Made by a program: the position numbers and the translations under genes. From CAYLPJ01 sp964385465 (GTDB taxonomy: Bacteria; Planctomycetota; Phycisphaerae; SM23-33), in contig CAYLPJ010000001.1 of NCBI GenBank assembly GCA_964385465.1, positions 248,001 to 312,000 of the forward strand: 64,000 bases of DNA, read 5' to 3'. How positions within the stretch are numbered: the stretch's first letter is position 1; each line of letters opens with the position of its first letter. The notes below the pieces were generated by a model. It saw only the letters and a list, made by a program, of their open reading frames with translations. It was not told the origin of the DNA and made no database searches. Below, piece after piece: positions 32,772-41,006 of the stretch.

Positions 32772-35700
32772 ACGCCTGGAAGCTCATCGCCCGAAGCGCC
32801 GCGTATTACTGGCGGACCCACCTCGGCGTCGCCGCCGGGGCCGCCGTGGCCACCGCCGTGCTCGTCGGGGCGCTGGCCGTCGGGGACTCCGTCCGCTACA
32901 GCCTCCGACAGATCGCCCTCCGCCGCCTGGGGGACGTGGACCTCGCCCTGGCCGCCAGGGATCGGCTCTTCCGCGCCCGGCCCGCCGGGCAGGATGCCAA
33001 CGCCCAGGACCTCGCCGCCGGGCTGGCCGACGAGCTCGACGCGACCGTGGCCCCGGCCCTTCTTCTCGACGCGGCCGCCAAGACGCCCGACGGCACGGCC
33101 AGGGCGAACGACGTGCAGGTCGTCGGCGTGGACGGGCGGTTCTGGGCCGTCGGCGGCGCGCCCGATCCGCTGGCCGGCGAGACCGCCGGCGGCGAGGCCT
33201 GCGCGATCAACACGCATCTCGCCCGCCAGCTCGACGTGGGCGTCGGCGACCGCATCCTGCTCCGCGTCGCCACGCCATCGGGCCTGCCCCGCGAGGCGCC
33301 GCTGGGCAGCGACCGCGACACCGTCACGCCGATCGGCGCCGAGGTCCGCGCCGTCGTCGGCGACGACGCCTTCGGACGCTTCAGCCTGCGGACCAATCAA
33401 CTCGCACCGTACAACGTCTTCCTGCCGATGGGCCTGCTCCAGCGCCGCACCGGCCAGCCGGGCCGCGGCAACGTGCTGCTGGTCGCCGCCGAGGGCCGAA
33501 GCGTCGAGGACGCCACGGCCGCGCTGAAGGCCCGCTGGCGCCTGGCGGACGCCTCGCTGTCATTGAGGGCGACCGCCGCCGACACCGCCGAGCTGCGAAC
33601 GTCCCGCGTGTTCCTCTCCGAACCCGCCGCCCGCGCCGCCCGCGCCGCCGACGCCGACGCCCTCGGCGTGCTGACGTACTTCGTCGACCGCGTGTGGATC
33701 GCCGACGGCGACGCCAACGCACCGTACGCCATCGTCGCCGGGCTCGACCCCGCCGCCGGGCCGCCCGCAAGCCCCGTCCCGCCCGACCTGGACGACGACG
33801 AGATCATCCTGACCGACTGGCTGGCCCGCGACCTGGACGCCAACGTCGGCGACCGCGTCAGGCTGCAATACCGCACCGTCGGGCCGATGCGAACGTTCGT
33901 CGAGGCCGAGCGGACCTTCCGCGTCGCCGCCGGGGTGCCGGTGAACGCGCCCGGCCTCGACGCCGACCTCATGCCCGACTTCCCCGGCCTGGCCGACGTG
34001 GCCAACTGCCGCGACTGGGAGCCCGGGGTCGAGATCGACACCGACCTCATCCGCCCGAAGGACCAGGCCTACTGGGACGCCCACGGCGGAACCCCCAAGG
34101 CGGTCGTCACCCTCGCCGCGGCGCAGAAGATGTGGGGCAACCGCTTCGGCGAGCTCACCGCCGTGCGGTACGCCCGCGCCCCGGACGACGCCCTCCGCCG
34201 CCGGATCCTGGACGGGCTGGCCCCCTCGGCGATCGGCCTGTTCTTCCGCGACGTCCGGGCCGAGGCCGTTGCCGCCGCCGAGCCGACCAGCGACTTCGGC
34301 GGACTGTTCCTGGGGCTGAGCTTCTTCCTGATCGCCTCGGCGGCGCTGCTGACCGGGCTGCTGTTCGTCTTCAACGTCGAGCAGCGAAGCGGGCAGGTCG
34401 GCCTGCTCCTGGCGCTGGGGCTGAGGCCCTGGCACGTCCGCGGGCTGCTGCTGGGCGAGGGGGCGGTGCTGGCCGCCGCGGGGGCCGTCGCCGGCTCGGC
34501 CGCGGGGCTGGGATACACGCGGCTGGTCCTCTGGGGCCTGGCGACGGTCTGGCAAGACGTCGCGACATCCAACATCGCCTACCACGCGACGTGGGCGTCG
34601 GTGGGCATCGGGGCGGGCGTCGGCCTGGCCGTCGCCGTCGGGGCGATGTTCCTGACGCTGCTGCGCCTCGGCCGGGCCAGCGCGGCCGAACTGCTCTCGG
34701 CCGGGGCGGGCGGGCGAACGTCCAGGCCCGCCGGGCGGGGCAAGGTGGCCCTTGCAGCGATGCTGGGCCTGGCCTGCGCCGCCGGCACGGCCGCCATGCT
34801 TGCCGCCGCCTTCACCGGCCGCATGGCCGCGGCCGGGGCGTTCTTCGGCGCCGGCGGGCTGCTGCTTCTCGGGGACCTGTGCATGACATACGTCGCCCTC
34901 GCCCGCGTCGGCACCGGCGGGGGCGGGGCGGGAATGAGCCTGCCGCTTCTGGCCCTTCGCGGGTGCGGGCGCCGGCGATGGCGGAGCCTGGCGACCGTGG
35001 CCCTGCTGGCATGCGGGGTGTTCCTGGTCGCCTCCGTCGAGGCCTTCCGCCTCGACCCCGCCGCCGAGGCCACCGAGAAGACCTCCGGCACCGGGGGATT
35101 CGCCCTGTACGGCGAGTCGGCCGTGGGGGTCCTGCACGACCTCAACGATCCCGCCCGCCGGCGCAAGCTCGGCCTGGACATCCCGGCGATGGAGGACGCC
35201 CGCGTGGTGGGCCTCCGCCTTGCCGAGGGCGACGACGCGAGCTGCCTGAACCTCAACCGCGCCCGCCAGCCGCGCCTTCTCGGCGTGCAGCCGGCGGAGC
35301 TCGACGGTCGGTTCGGCTTCATCGAGACGCTCGGCGAGGCGCCGGAGAACCCCTGGCGGCTGCTGGAAGGGGACGTCGACGGCAACGCGGCGACGGTCCC
35401 GGCCATCGGCGACGCCGACACGCTGACCTGGGCGCTGCACAAGGCCGTCGGCGACACGCTGACGGTCACCGACGCACGCGGCGAGGAGGTCACGCTGCGG
35501 ATCGTCGGCAAGATCGGCGGCTCGATCCTCCAGGGCAGCCTGCTGATCGGCGAGGAGAGCTTTCGCCGGCTGTTCCCGGCCACCGGCGGGCACCGGGTGT
35601 TCCTGGTGGACGCCCCGCGGGCGGCACGCGGGGACGTCCGCGCCGAGCTGTCCCGGGTGCTGGAGGACCAGGGCCTGGCGCTGATGCCGGCGACGGTGCG

Positions 35701-36109
35701 GCTGGCGCAGTTCGCGGAGGTCCAGAACACGTACCTGTCGATCTTTGCCGCGCTCGGCGGGCTGGGGCTGGTGCTGGGCACGGTGGCGATCGGCATCGTC
35801 GTGCTGCGCAACGTCCTGGAGCGCCGCGGCGAGCTGGCCCTGCTGCGGGCCGTCGGGTTCCCCCGGGCACGCATCCGCCGCCTCGTGCTCATCGAGCATT
35901 GGGCCCTGCTGGCGATGGGGCTGATGGCAGGGGTCGGCTCGGCCGTCGTGGCCGTCGTGCCCTCCCTGATCGGCCCCGCCGCCGAGGTGCCCTGGCGGAG
36001 CTGGCTGACGATCCTCGCCGCCATCGCGATCAGCGGCGTGGCGTGGACCTGGCTGGCCGCCGCGGCCGCCCTGCGCGGGGAGCTGCTGCCCGCGCTCCGC
36101 CGAGAATGA
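32768..36109 (+). CDS. FtsX-family ABC transporter permease
   Basis: This 1113-residue permease has the layout of two FtsX units: an N-terminal membrane helix (15-40), a large periplasmic domain (about 45-505), a first FtsX bundle (about 510-690, with QRSGQVGLLLALGLRPWHVR), a second helix and periplasmic domain, and a C-terminal FtsX bundle (about 985-1113, with ERRGELALLRAVGFPRARIRRL). The 'E.G.L.a.G..p..i' elements mark cytosolic coupling helices. With the ATPase just upstream it should form a mechanotransmission-type transporter that moves lipoproteins or other substrates from the inner membrane, rather than a classical importer. The size is well above that of LolC or MacB and close to fused FtsX permeases. 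The gene ends the coupled operon that begins at 29534. Confidence 0.85.
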   Translation: MNAWKLIARSAAYYWRTHLGVAAGAAVATAVLVGALAVGDSVRYSLRQIALRRLGDVDLALAARDRLFRARPAGQDANAQDLAAGLADELDATVAPALLLDAAAKTPDGTARANDVQVVGVDGRFWAVGGAPDPLAGETAGGEACAINTHLARQLDVGVGDRILLRVATPSGLPREAPLGSDRDTVTPIGAEVRAVVGDDAFGRFSLRTNQLAPYNVFLPMGLLQRRTGQPGRGNVLLVAAEGRSVEDATAALKARWRLADASLSLRATAADTAELRTSRVFLSEPAARAARAADADALGVLTYFVDRVWIADGDANAPYAIVAGLDPAAGPPASPVPPDLDDDEIILTDWLARDLDANVGDRVRLQYRTVGPMRTFVEAERTFRVAAGVPVNAPGLDADLMPDFPGLADVANCRDWEPGVEIDTDLIRPKDQAYWDAHGGTPKAVVTLAAAQKMWGNRFGELTAVRYARAPDDALRRRILDGLAPSAIGLFFRDVRAEAVAAAEPTSDFGGLFLGLSFFLIASAALLTGLLFVFNVEQRSGQVGLLLALGLRPWHVRGLLLGEGAVLAAAGAVAGSAAGLGYTRLVLWGLATVWQDVATSNIAYHATWASVGIGAGVGLAVAVGAMFLTLLRLGRASAAELLSAGAGGRTSRPAGRGKVALAAMLGLACAAGTAAMLAAAFTGRMAAAGAFFGAGGLLLLGDLCMTYVALARVGTGGGGAGMSLPLLALRGCGRRRWRSLATVALLACGVFLVASVEAFRLDPAAEATEKTSGTGGFALYGESAVGVLHDLNDPARRRKLGLDIPAMEDARVVGLRLAEGDDASCLNLNRARQPRLLGVQPAELDGRFGFIETLGEAPENPWRLLEGDVDGNAATVPAIGDADTLTWALHKAVGDTLTVTDARGEEVTLRIVGKIGGSILQGSLLIGEESFRRLFPATGGHRVFLVDAPRAARGDVRAELSRVLEDQGLALMPATVRLAQFAEVQNTYLSIFAALGGLGLVLGTVAIGIVVLRNVLERRGELALLRAVGFPRARIRRLVLIEHWALLAMGLMAGVGSAVVAVVPSLIGPAAEVPWRSWLTILAAIAISGVAWTWLAAAAALRGELLPALRRE

Positions 36110-36135
36110 CCGACCAGACAGCCCGCGCGATGCGT

Positions 36136-36141
36136 TATAAA
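36136..36141 (+). promoter_or_regulatory. -10-like element before the redox operon
   Basis: TATAAA lies 69 bases upstream of the ATG at 36210, inside the short gap after the permease gene. The -35 region is poor. It may allow separate expression of the redox operon. Confidence 0.3.
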
Positions 36142-36209
36142 GGTACCGTCGGCCGGGTGTGGTCTCCCCGCCCGGCGCCGACGGTGCGGTATCCCCGGAG
36201 ACAGGACCC

Positions 36210-37664
36210 ATGAAAGCCCTCGCGACGGGAGCGGTATCCTTCGCCGCCGTGCTGCTGTGCGGCTCGGTGGCGGTGACGGGCTGGCTGATGATCGAGCCGG
36301 CCTACGATGTCTCCGTGCGCGCCCCGGGCGGGACCCGACCGGCCGGCGTCTCCGGGGCGGACCTGCCGGAGAGCATCGAGGGCACCGTCCACCACACCGG
36401 GCGGACACCGCCGGACATCCGCGCCAACTGGCCCGGCTTCCGCGGCCCGTACCGCGACGGCGTCAGCGACGACATGACCATCCTCGCACCGAACTGGCCC
36501 GCCGGCGGGCCGAAGAAGCTCTGGACCCGCGAGGTCGGCGAGGGCTACGCCGGCTGCGCCGTCATCGGCGGGCGGGTCTTCTTCCAGGACTACGACTCCG
36601 CCAAACGACGCGAGATGGTCCGCTGCATCTCCCTCGAAGACGGCAACGACATCTGGTCCTTCGCCTACAAGCTCCGCGTGAAGCGCTATCACGGTTACAC
36701 GCGGACGGTCCCGGCCGCCAACGACGACCTGGTGGTCACCTTCGGGGTCAAGTGCCACGTCACCAGCCTGGACTCCAACACGGGCGAGCTGCTGTGGGCC
36801 AAGAGCCTGGTGCACGAGTACGGCTCGCGCGTACCTCAATGGTACGCCGGCCAATGCCCGCTGCTGGACGGGGAGAATGTGATCCTGGCGCCGTGCGGCA
36901 ACGTGACCGAGGGCGAGGACGCCAACGGCCAGCCGGTCGCCCGCGGCAAGGACGTGCTGATGACGGCCCTGAACGCGAAGACCGGCGAGGTCGTCTGGGA
37001 GGTGCCCAACACGCGGCGGTGGCAGATGACCCACGGCTCGATCGCGCGGATGGAGCTGGACGACTACACGAAGATGTACGTCTACGCCGCCAGCGGCGGG
37101 GTCCTTGCCGTCGGCGAGAACGGCGAGCTGCTCTGGGAGACCCCCGACTGGAAAGTGCCCATGGCCAACGTGCCCATGCCCGTGCCCGTGCCGGGCAACC
37201 GCCTGTTCCTCTCCGGCGGCTACGGGGCCGGCTGCATGATGCTCCAGATCGTCAAGGAAGGCGACCGGTACGTGCCCAAGGAGCTGTGGCGCCGCCCGGC
37301 CACGGTGTTCGGCTCGCAGCAGCAGACGCCCATTCACTACAAGAACCACCTGTTCGGCATCCGCCCGGACCAGCAGTTCGTCTGCCTCTCGCTGCGGGGC
37401 GAGGTGGTCTGGTCCAGCGGGCGAGGCGAGCGGTACGGCAAGGACGGCGGGGCGTACCTGATCGCCGACAACAAGATCTTCGCCCTCGACGACGACGGCG
37501 TGATGACACTCATGGAGGCCACGCCCAAGGGCTACCGCAAGCTCGACCGCGCGGAGGTCTTCCCCAAGCTGCACAGTTGGGCCCCCATGGCCCTGACGGC
37601 CGGGCGCCTGCTGGCGCGCGACGAGACGCTGCTGGCCTGCTTCGACGTTGCCAAGCCGCAATAG
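36210..37664 (+). CDS. Membrane-anchored PQQ-like beta-propeller protein, first gene of the redox operon
   Basis: This 484-residue protein has an N-terminal hydrophobic anchor (residues 7-28) and then a periplasmic propeller. It begins with ANWPGFRGPYRDGVSDD, a phrase common at the start of planctomycete PQQ-like domain proteins (compare NWPRFRGPAGQGIS in the protein at 40999). Blades include YAGCAVIGGRVFFQDY, SLDSNTGELLWAKSL and ALNAKTGEVVWEVPN. No PQQ-dehydrogenase catalytic Asp or disulfide ring is evident, so a structural or electron-transfer scaffold is as likely as an enzyme. A -10-like TATAAA and a GGAGACAGGA ribosome-binding region precede it. The NHL-type propeller gene follows after 45 bases. 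Confidence 0.75.
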   Translation: MKALATGAVSFAAVLLCGSVAVTGWLMIEPAYDVSVRAPGGTRPAGVSGADLPESIEGTVHHTGRTPPDIRANWPGFRGPYRDGVSDDMTILAPNWPAGGPKKLWTREVGEGYAGCAVIGGRVFFQDYDSAKRREMVRCISLEDGNDIWSFAYKLRVKRYHGYTRTVPAANDDLVVTFGVKCHVTSLDSNTGELLWAKSLVHEYGSRVPQWYAGQCPLLDGENVILAPCGNVTEGEDANGQPVARGKDVLMTALNAKTGEVVWEVPNTRRWQMTHGSIARMELDDYTKMYVYAASGGVLAVGENGELLWETPDWKVPMANVPMPVPVPGNRLFLSGGYGAGCMMLQIVKEGDRYVPKELWRRPATVFGSQQQTPIHYKNHLFGIRPDQQFVCLSLRGEVVWSSGRGERYGKDGGAYLIADNKIFALDDDGVMTLMEATPKGYRKLDRAEVFPKLHSWAPMALTAGRLLARDETLLACFDVAKPQ

Positions 37665-37673
37665 CCGCCCCGC

Positions 37674-37703
37674 TTGAGCCGCCGCACCCGTTTTCGGGAT
37701 AAT
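37674..37703 (+). promoter_or_regulatory. Internal promoter candidate that would give a near-leaderless mRNA
   Basis: TTGAGC (37674-37679) and GATAAT (37698-37703) are separated by 18 bases. Transcription would start about at the ATG at 37710, and no Shine-Dalgarno is visible there. Confidence 0.3.
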
Positions 37704-37709
37704 GACACG

Positions 37710-38798
37710 ATGAGCGCACGCAGGAACAACGCGGGCCACGATCCCACCCGGCCGAAGCCGGCGGGGCCGCTGGTCGGCATCCTTGCCGCGGTGGTGATCG
37801 CCGGGGGCGTGGCGGCGATCGTCTACGCGATCTGGGCCAGCGCGCAGGAGAAGCCCGCGCCGCGGTTCGCCAACGATCCGTCCGGCGAGCCGATCGGCGA
37901 CGACGCGCCGGTCGTCTGCCGCGAGCTCCGCAGCTTCCCCACCGGCTTCGACCGCAGCCGATGCGTCGCGATGGCACCCGACGGGACGGTCGGCGTCTCC
38001 GGAGACTTCGCCGTCCGCCGCTTCGACCCCAACGGCCGGCAGGTCGGGCAATTCGACGTCATCGAGCCGCCGGGACCGCTGGCCTTCGATGCCAACGGGA
38101 CCGCCTACGTGGGTACCGGCGGGAAGGTGATGGTCTTCGGCCCCGACGGCGAGCGGCGGGCGGTCTGGCCCTCCCCGGGGGCCAAGGCGTTCCTCACGTC
38201 CATCGAGGCCGCCGACAGCGGCGTCTACGTCGCCGATGCCGGCAACCGCGTGGTGCTCCGCTACGACCGCGAGGGCAAGCTGCTGAACTCCATCGGGCGA
38301 AAGGACGCCGTCCGACACGTGCCGGGCTTCTTCATCCCCAGCCCGTACTTCGATCTGGCGATGGCGCCCGACGGGCTGCTGCGGGTGGTCAGCCCGGGCA
38401 GGCACCGCATCGAGGCCTATACGACCGCCGGCGACCTGGAAGGCTCATGGGGGCGGTTCGGCATGGATGCAGGCGGCTTCTCCGGCTGCTGCAACCCCGC
38501 GAACTTCGCTCTCCTGCACGGCCGGGGCGGTCGGCTCGGCGGGTTCGTCACGGCCGAGAAAGGCCGCTCCCGCGTCAAGATGCACGCCGCCGACGGCGAG
38601 GTGATCGGCCTGCTGGCACCCTCGGCGGCGTGGGAAGCCCACGACCGGGTCGTCGCCAACAACCCGGCCGGCGAGCCGTTCAGCGCCTTTGACCTGGCCG
38701 TCACGCCCGCAGGTGAAATTCTCCTGCTGGACCCCGTCCGCAACGTCGTCCGCGTGTTCGTCAGGACCGGCGGGGCGGCGACGAAGGAGACCGAGTGA
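37710..38798 (+). CDS. Membrane-anchored NHL-type beta-propeller protein
   Basis: This 362-residue protein has one hydrophobic segment near the N-terminus (residues about 22-45) after a basic, Pro-rich start. The rest is a six-bladed NHL-like propeller, with repeated motifs such as VAMAPDGTVGVSG, RRFDPNGRQVGQFD, GVYVADAGNRVVLRYDREGKLLNSIG and LLLDPVRNVVRVF. A conserved-looking Cys pair (GGFSGCCNPANFAL) in the middle is unusual for NHL propellers and could bind a cofactor or partner. It should sit on the periplasmic face. Its stop overlaps the start of the mini Tat protein, so it belongs to the redox operon. Similar NHL proteins sit beside NapH-like ferredoxins in other planctomycetes, as far as I recall. 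Confidence 0.7.
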   Translation: MSARRNNAGHDPTRPKPAGPLVGILAAVVIAGGVAAIVYAIWASAQEKPAPRFANDPSGEPIGDDAPVVCRELRSFPTGFDRSRCVAMAPDGTVGVSGDFAVRRFDPNGRQVGQFDVIEPPGPLAFDANGTAYVGTGGKVMVFGPDGERRAVWPSPGAKAFLTSIEAADSGVYVADAGNRVVLRYDREGKLLNSIGRKDAVRHVPGFFIPSPYFDLAMAPDGLLRVVSPGRHRIEAYTTAGDLEGSWGRFGMDAGGFSGCCNPANFALLHGRGGRLGGFVTAEKGRSRVKMHAADGEVIGLLAPSAAWEAHDRVVANNPAGEPFSAFDLAVTPAGEILLLDPVRNVVRVFVRTGGAATKETE

Positions 38799-39022
38799 TG
38801 CCCGAGCGCACGAACGACCGCCCCGGGCGGCGAGGCTTCCTGAAGCTCGCCGCCCGCGTGGCGACCGGCGCGGCCCTGGCCGGCGGATCGGCCTGGCTGC
38901 TGGCCCGGCGGGGTTCGCTGGCGTGCCCCGATTGCGGGTGCGCCGGCTGCGGGGAGCTGGACCGCTGCGGCCTGCCCCCGGCCGCCGAGGCCCGCCGCAC
39001 CGCCGAGGAGGCAACGCGATGA
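38798..39022 (+). CDS. Small Tat-exported protein with five clustered cysteines
   Basis: This 74-residue protein has an almost perfect twin-arginine motif (RRGFLK at residues 11-16) and a hydrophobic stretch to residue 36. The short mature part contains CPDCGCAGCGELDRC (Cys43, 46, 48, 51 and 57). Tat export means it probably leaves the cytoplasm folded or with a bound metal or partner. The five cysteines could hold an iron-sulfur cluster or zinc, but they fit no family I know. It starts at an ATG that overlaps the previous stop by one base (a GTG one codon earlier is also possible), and its end overlaps the ferredoxin gene (ATGA). The tight coupling argues that it is a real gene. Confidence 0.7.
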   Translation: MPERTNDRPGRRGFLKLAARVATGAALAGGSAWLLARRGSLACPDCGCAGCGELDRCGLPPAAEARRTAEEATR

Positions 39023-39591
39023 CCGACGGCAACGACGACAAACTCACCCGCCGCCAGATGCTCCGCAGGGGCGTCAACGCCGCTTGCGTGGTCGGGCTCG
39101 GCGGAACGCTGGGCCTGCTGGCCGACGCAGGCAGCGGCGAGGAGATGGTCTGGCAGATCGACACGACCAAGTGCACGCAGTGCGGCAAATGCGGGACCGA
39201 GTGCGTGCTGGAGATCTCCGCCGTTCGCTGTATCCAGATCTTCAAGCAGTGCGGCTACTGCGACCTGTGCTTCGGCTACTTCAACCGCGAGCTGTTCGAC
39301 CTCGGCACCGAGGCTGAAAGCCAGCTCTGCCCCACCGGGGCGATCAAGCGGCGGTTCATCGAGGACCCGTACTTCGAGTACACCATCGACGAAGAGCTGT
39401 GCATCGCCTGCGGCAAGTGCGTCGAGCTCTGCCGCAAGGAGGGCAACGGCTCGCTGGTCCTCCAGGTCCAGCACGACCGGTGCCTCAACTGCAACGAGTG
39501 CGCCATCGCGGCCGCCTGCCCCGCGCAGGCCTTCCGCCGCGTGCCCGCCGACAAGCCGTACCTCCTGCCCGGCGGAGAGCACGGCACATGA
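39019..39591 (+). CDS. NapG-like Tat-exported polyferredoxin
   Basis: This 190-residue protein has a twin-arginine-type N-terminus (TRRQMLRRG, then VVGLGGTLGLLADAG) and then four cysteine sets that should hold [4Fe-4S] clusters: CTQCGKCGTEC, CIQIFKQCGYCDLC with a later LCPTGA, CIACGKCVELC and CLNCNECAIAAACPAQAF. This matches NapG/NosG-type periplasmic ferredoxins, which pass electrons from a quinol-oxidising NapH-like partner. The next gene encodes exactly such a partner, overlapping by 4 bases. No nitrate reductase or NosZ gene is visible in the window, so the terminal acceptor is unknown. Confidence 0.85.
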   Translation: MTDGNDDKLTRRQMLRRGVNAACVVGLGGTLGLLADAGSGEEMVWQIDTTKCTQCGKCGTECVLEISAVRCIQIFKQCGYCDLCFGYFNRELFDLGTEAESQLCPTGAIKRRFIEDPYFEYTIDEELCIACGKCVELCRKEGNGSLVLQVQHDRCLNCNECAIAAACPAQAFRRVPADKPYLLPGGEHGT

Positions 39592-41006
39592 CGTGGACCA
39601 AGCTGACAGCCGCCGCGCTGGCCGCCGCGCTGGCCCTGGCGGGCGCCGCCGCCGCCCAGCAGCGCTTCCCACCGCCGGAGTTCGAGACCGACTACCGCAT
39701 GCCCTCCACGCAGGTGCCCGAGGCCCACTCGTGGCAGGAGTACGTGGACGTCGCCGTCCTCGTCGTCGCCCTCGCCATCGCCTCCCTGCTGGTCATCCGC
39801 GTCCGCTACCGCGGGCCCATCGTCGCCCTGATGGTCTTCTGCCTGCTGTACTTCGGCTTCTGGAGGGGTGGGTGCGTCTGCCCCATCGGGGCCATACAGA
39901 ACGTCACCGCCGCGGTCTTCGGCACCGGTTACATCATCCCGCTGGCCGTCGTGCTGTTCTTCGTCCTGCCCCTGCTGACCGCGCTGTTCTTCGGGCGGAC
40001 GTTCTGCGCCGCCGTCTGCCCCCTCGGTGCCGTCCAGGACCTCCTCGCCATCCGCCCCCTCCGCCTGCCGGTCTGGGCCGAGCACGCCTTCGGGCTCGTC
40101 GCCTGGGTCTACCTCGCCGCCGCGGTCATGTTCGCCGCCACAGCCAGCGCCTGGGTCATCTGCCGCTACGACCCGTTCGTGGCCATCTTCCGCCTGCTGC
40201 CGATCGGCAAGATCGCGGAAGGCTGGGGCCGACAGGACCCCGAACTGAATCCCTGGGCGATTACCGGCACGCTGGGGACGCTGATGCTCGCGGCCGGGTT
40301 CGTGCTCATCGGGCTCTTCGTCGCCCGCCCGTACTGCCGCTTCCTCTGCCCCTACGGCGCGATCCTGGGCCTGCTGAGCCGCATCTCCGGGCGCCGGGCG
40401 GCCATCACGCCCGACCAGTGCATCCAGTGCCGGCTCTGCGAGGACGCCTGCCCGTTCAACGCCATCATGCCCCCGACCGCCAACGCCCCCCAGCGCCAGC
40501 GCATGCGCGGCCGGGGGGCCCTGCTGGGCGCCGTGATCGCCCTGCCGGTCCTCGTCGTCGGCGGGAGCCTCGCCGGCGGGCTGCTCGGCGGCGCGTTCGC
40601 CCGCATGCACCCGACGGTATCCCTCGCCGACCGCGTCCGCGACGAGAACGCCGGACGCGTCGAGGGCACGACCGACGCCAGCGACGCCTTCCGATCCACC
40701 GGGCGGGCAGCCGAGGACCTCTACGCCGAGGCCGCCGGTATCGAGCGCCAGTTCACCGGGCCGTGGACCCCCGGCGGGCTCGCCATCGGGGCGGCACACC
40801 TGTTCGGCGCGTTCGTCGGGCTCGTCGTCGGGCTCAAGCTCGTCCACCTGTCCATCCGCCGCAGGCGGGACGACTACGAAACGGACCCGGCCAAGTGCGT
40901 GGCCTGCGGGCGGTGCTTCGCCCACTGCCCCGTCGAGCAGGCCCAGCGGAAGGGCATCGAGATCCCCGGGAAGACCCCCGACGGCGAAGGAGGCGGCCAT
41001 GGCTGA
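39588..41006 (+). CDS. NapH/NosR-like membrane polyferredoxin
   Basis: This 472-residue protein has a signal or first helix (MTWTKLTAAALAAALALAGA), then several membrane spans. It contains the family's CX3CP motifs after helices (CVCPIGAIQ, CAAVCPLGAVQD, CRFLCPYGAILG), a bacterial ferredoxin motif (CIQCRLCEDACP) and a C-terminal motif (CVACGRCFAHCP) at the end of the last helix. This is the NapH/NosR/PceC layout, in which a membrane protein takes electrons from menaquinol and passes them through iron-sulfur clusters. A periplasmic or loop domain of about 110 residues lies between the last two spans. The start overlaps the NapG-like gene, and the end overlaps the next propeller gene by 8 bases. 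Confidence 0.88.
   Translation: MTWTKLTAAALAAALALAGAAAAQQRFPPPEFETDYRMPSTQVPEAHSWQEYVDVAVLVVALAIASLLVIRVRYRGPIVALMVFCLLYFGFWRGGCVCPIGAIQNVTAAVFGTGYIIPLAVVLFFVLPLLTALFFGRTFCAAVCPLGAVQDLLAIRPLRLPVWAEHAFGLVAWVYLAAAVMFAATASAWVICRYDPFVAIFRLLPIGKIAEGWGRQDPELNPWAITGTLGTLMLAAGFVLIGLFVARPYCRFLCPYGAILGLLSRISGRRAAITPDQCIQCRLCEDACPFNAIMPPTANAPQRQRMRGRGALLGAVIALPVLVVGGSLAGGLLGGAFARMHPTVSLADRVRDENAGRVEGTTDASDAFRSTGRAAEDLYAEAAGIERQFTGPWTPGGLAIGAAHLFGAFVGLVVGLKLVHLSIRRRRDDYETDPAKCVACGRCFAHCPVEQAQRKGIEIPGKTPDGEGGGHG

Noticed and set aside
39019..41006. Part of a nitrate- or nitrous-oxide-reductase cluster
   Set aside because: NapG/NapH-like proteins are present, but no NapA, NapB, NosZ, NosL or NosD-linked set accompanies them.
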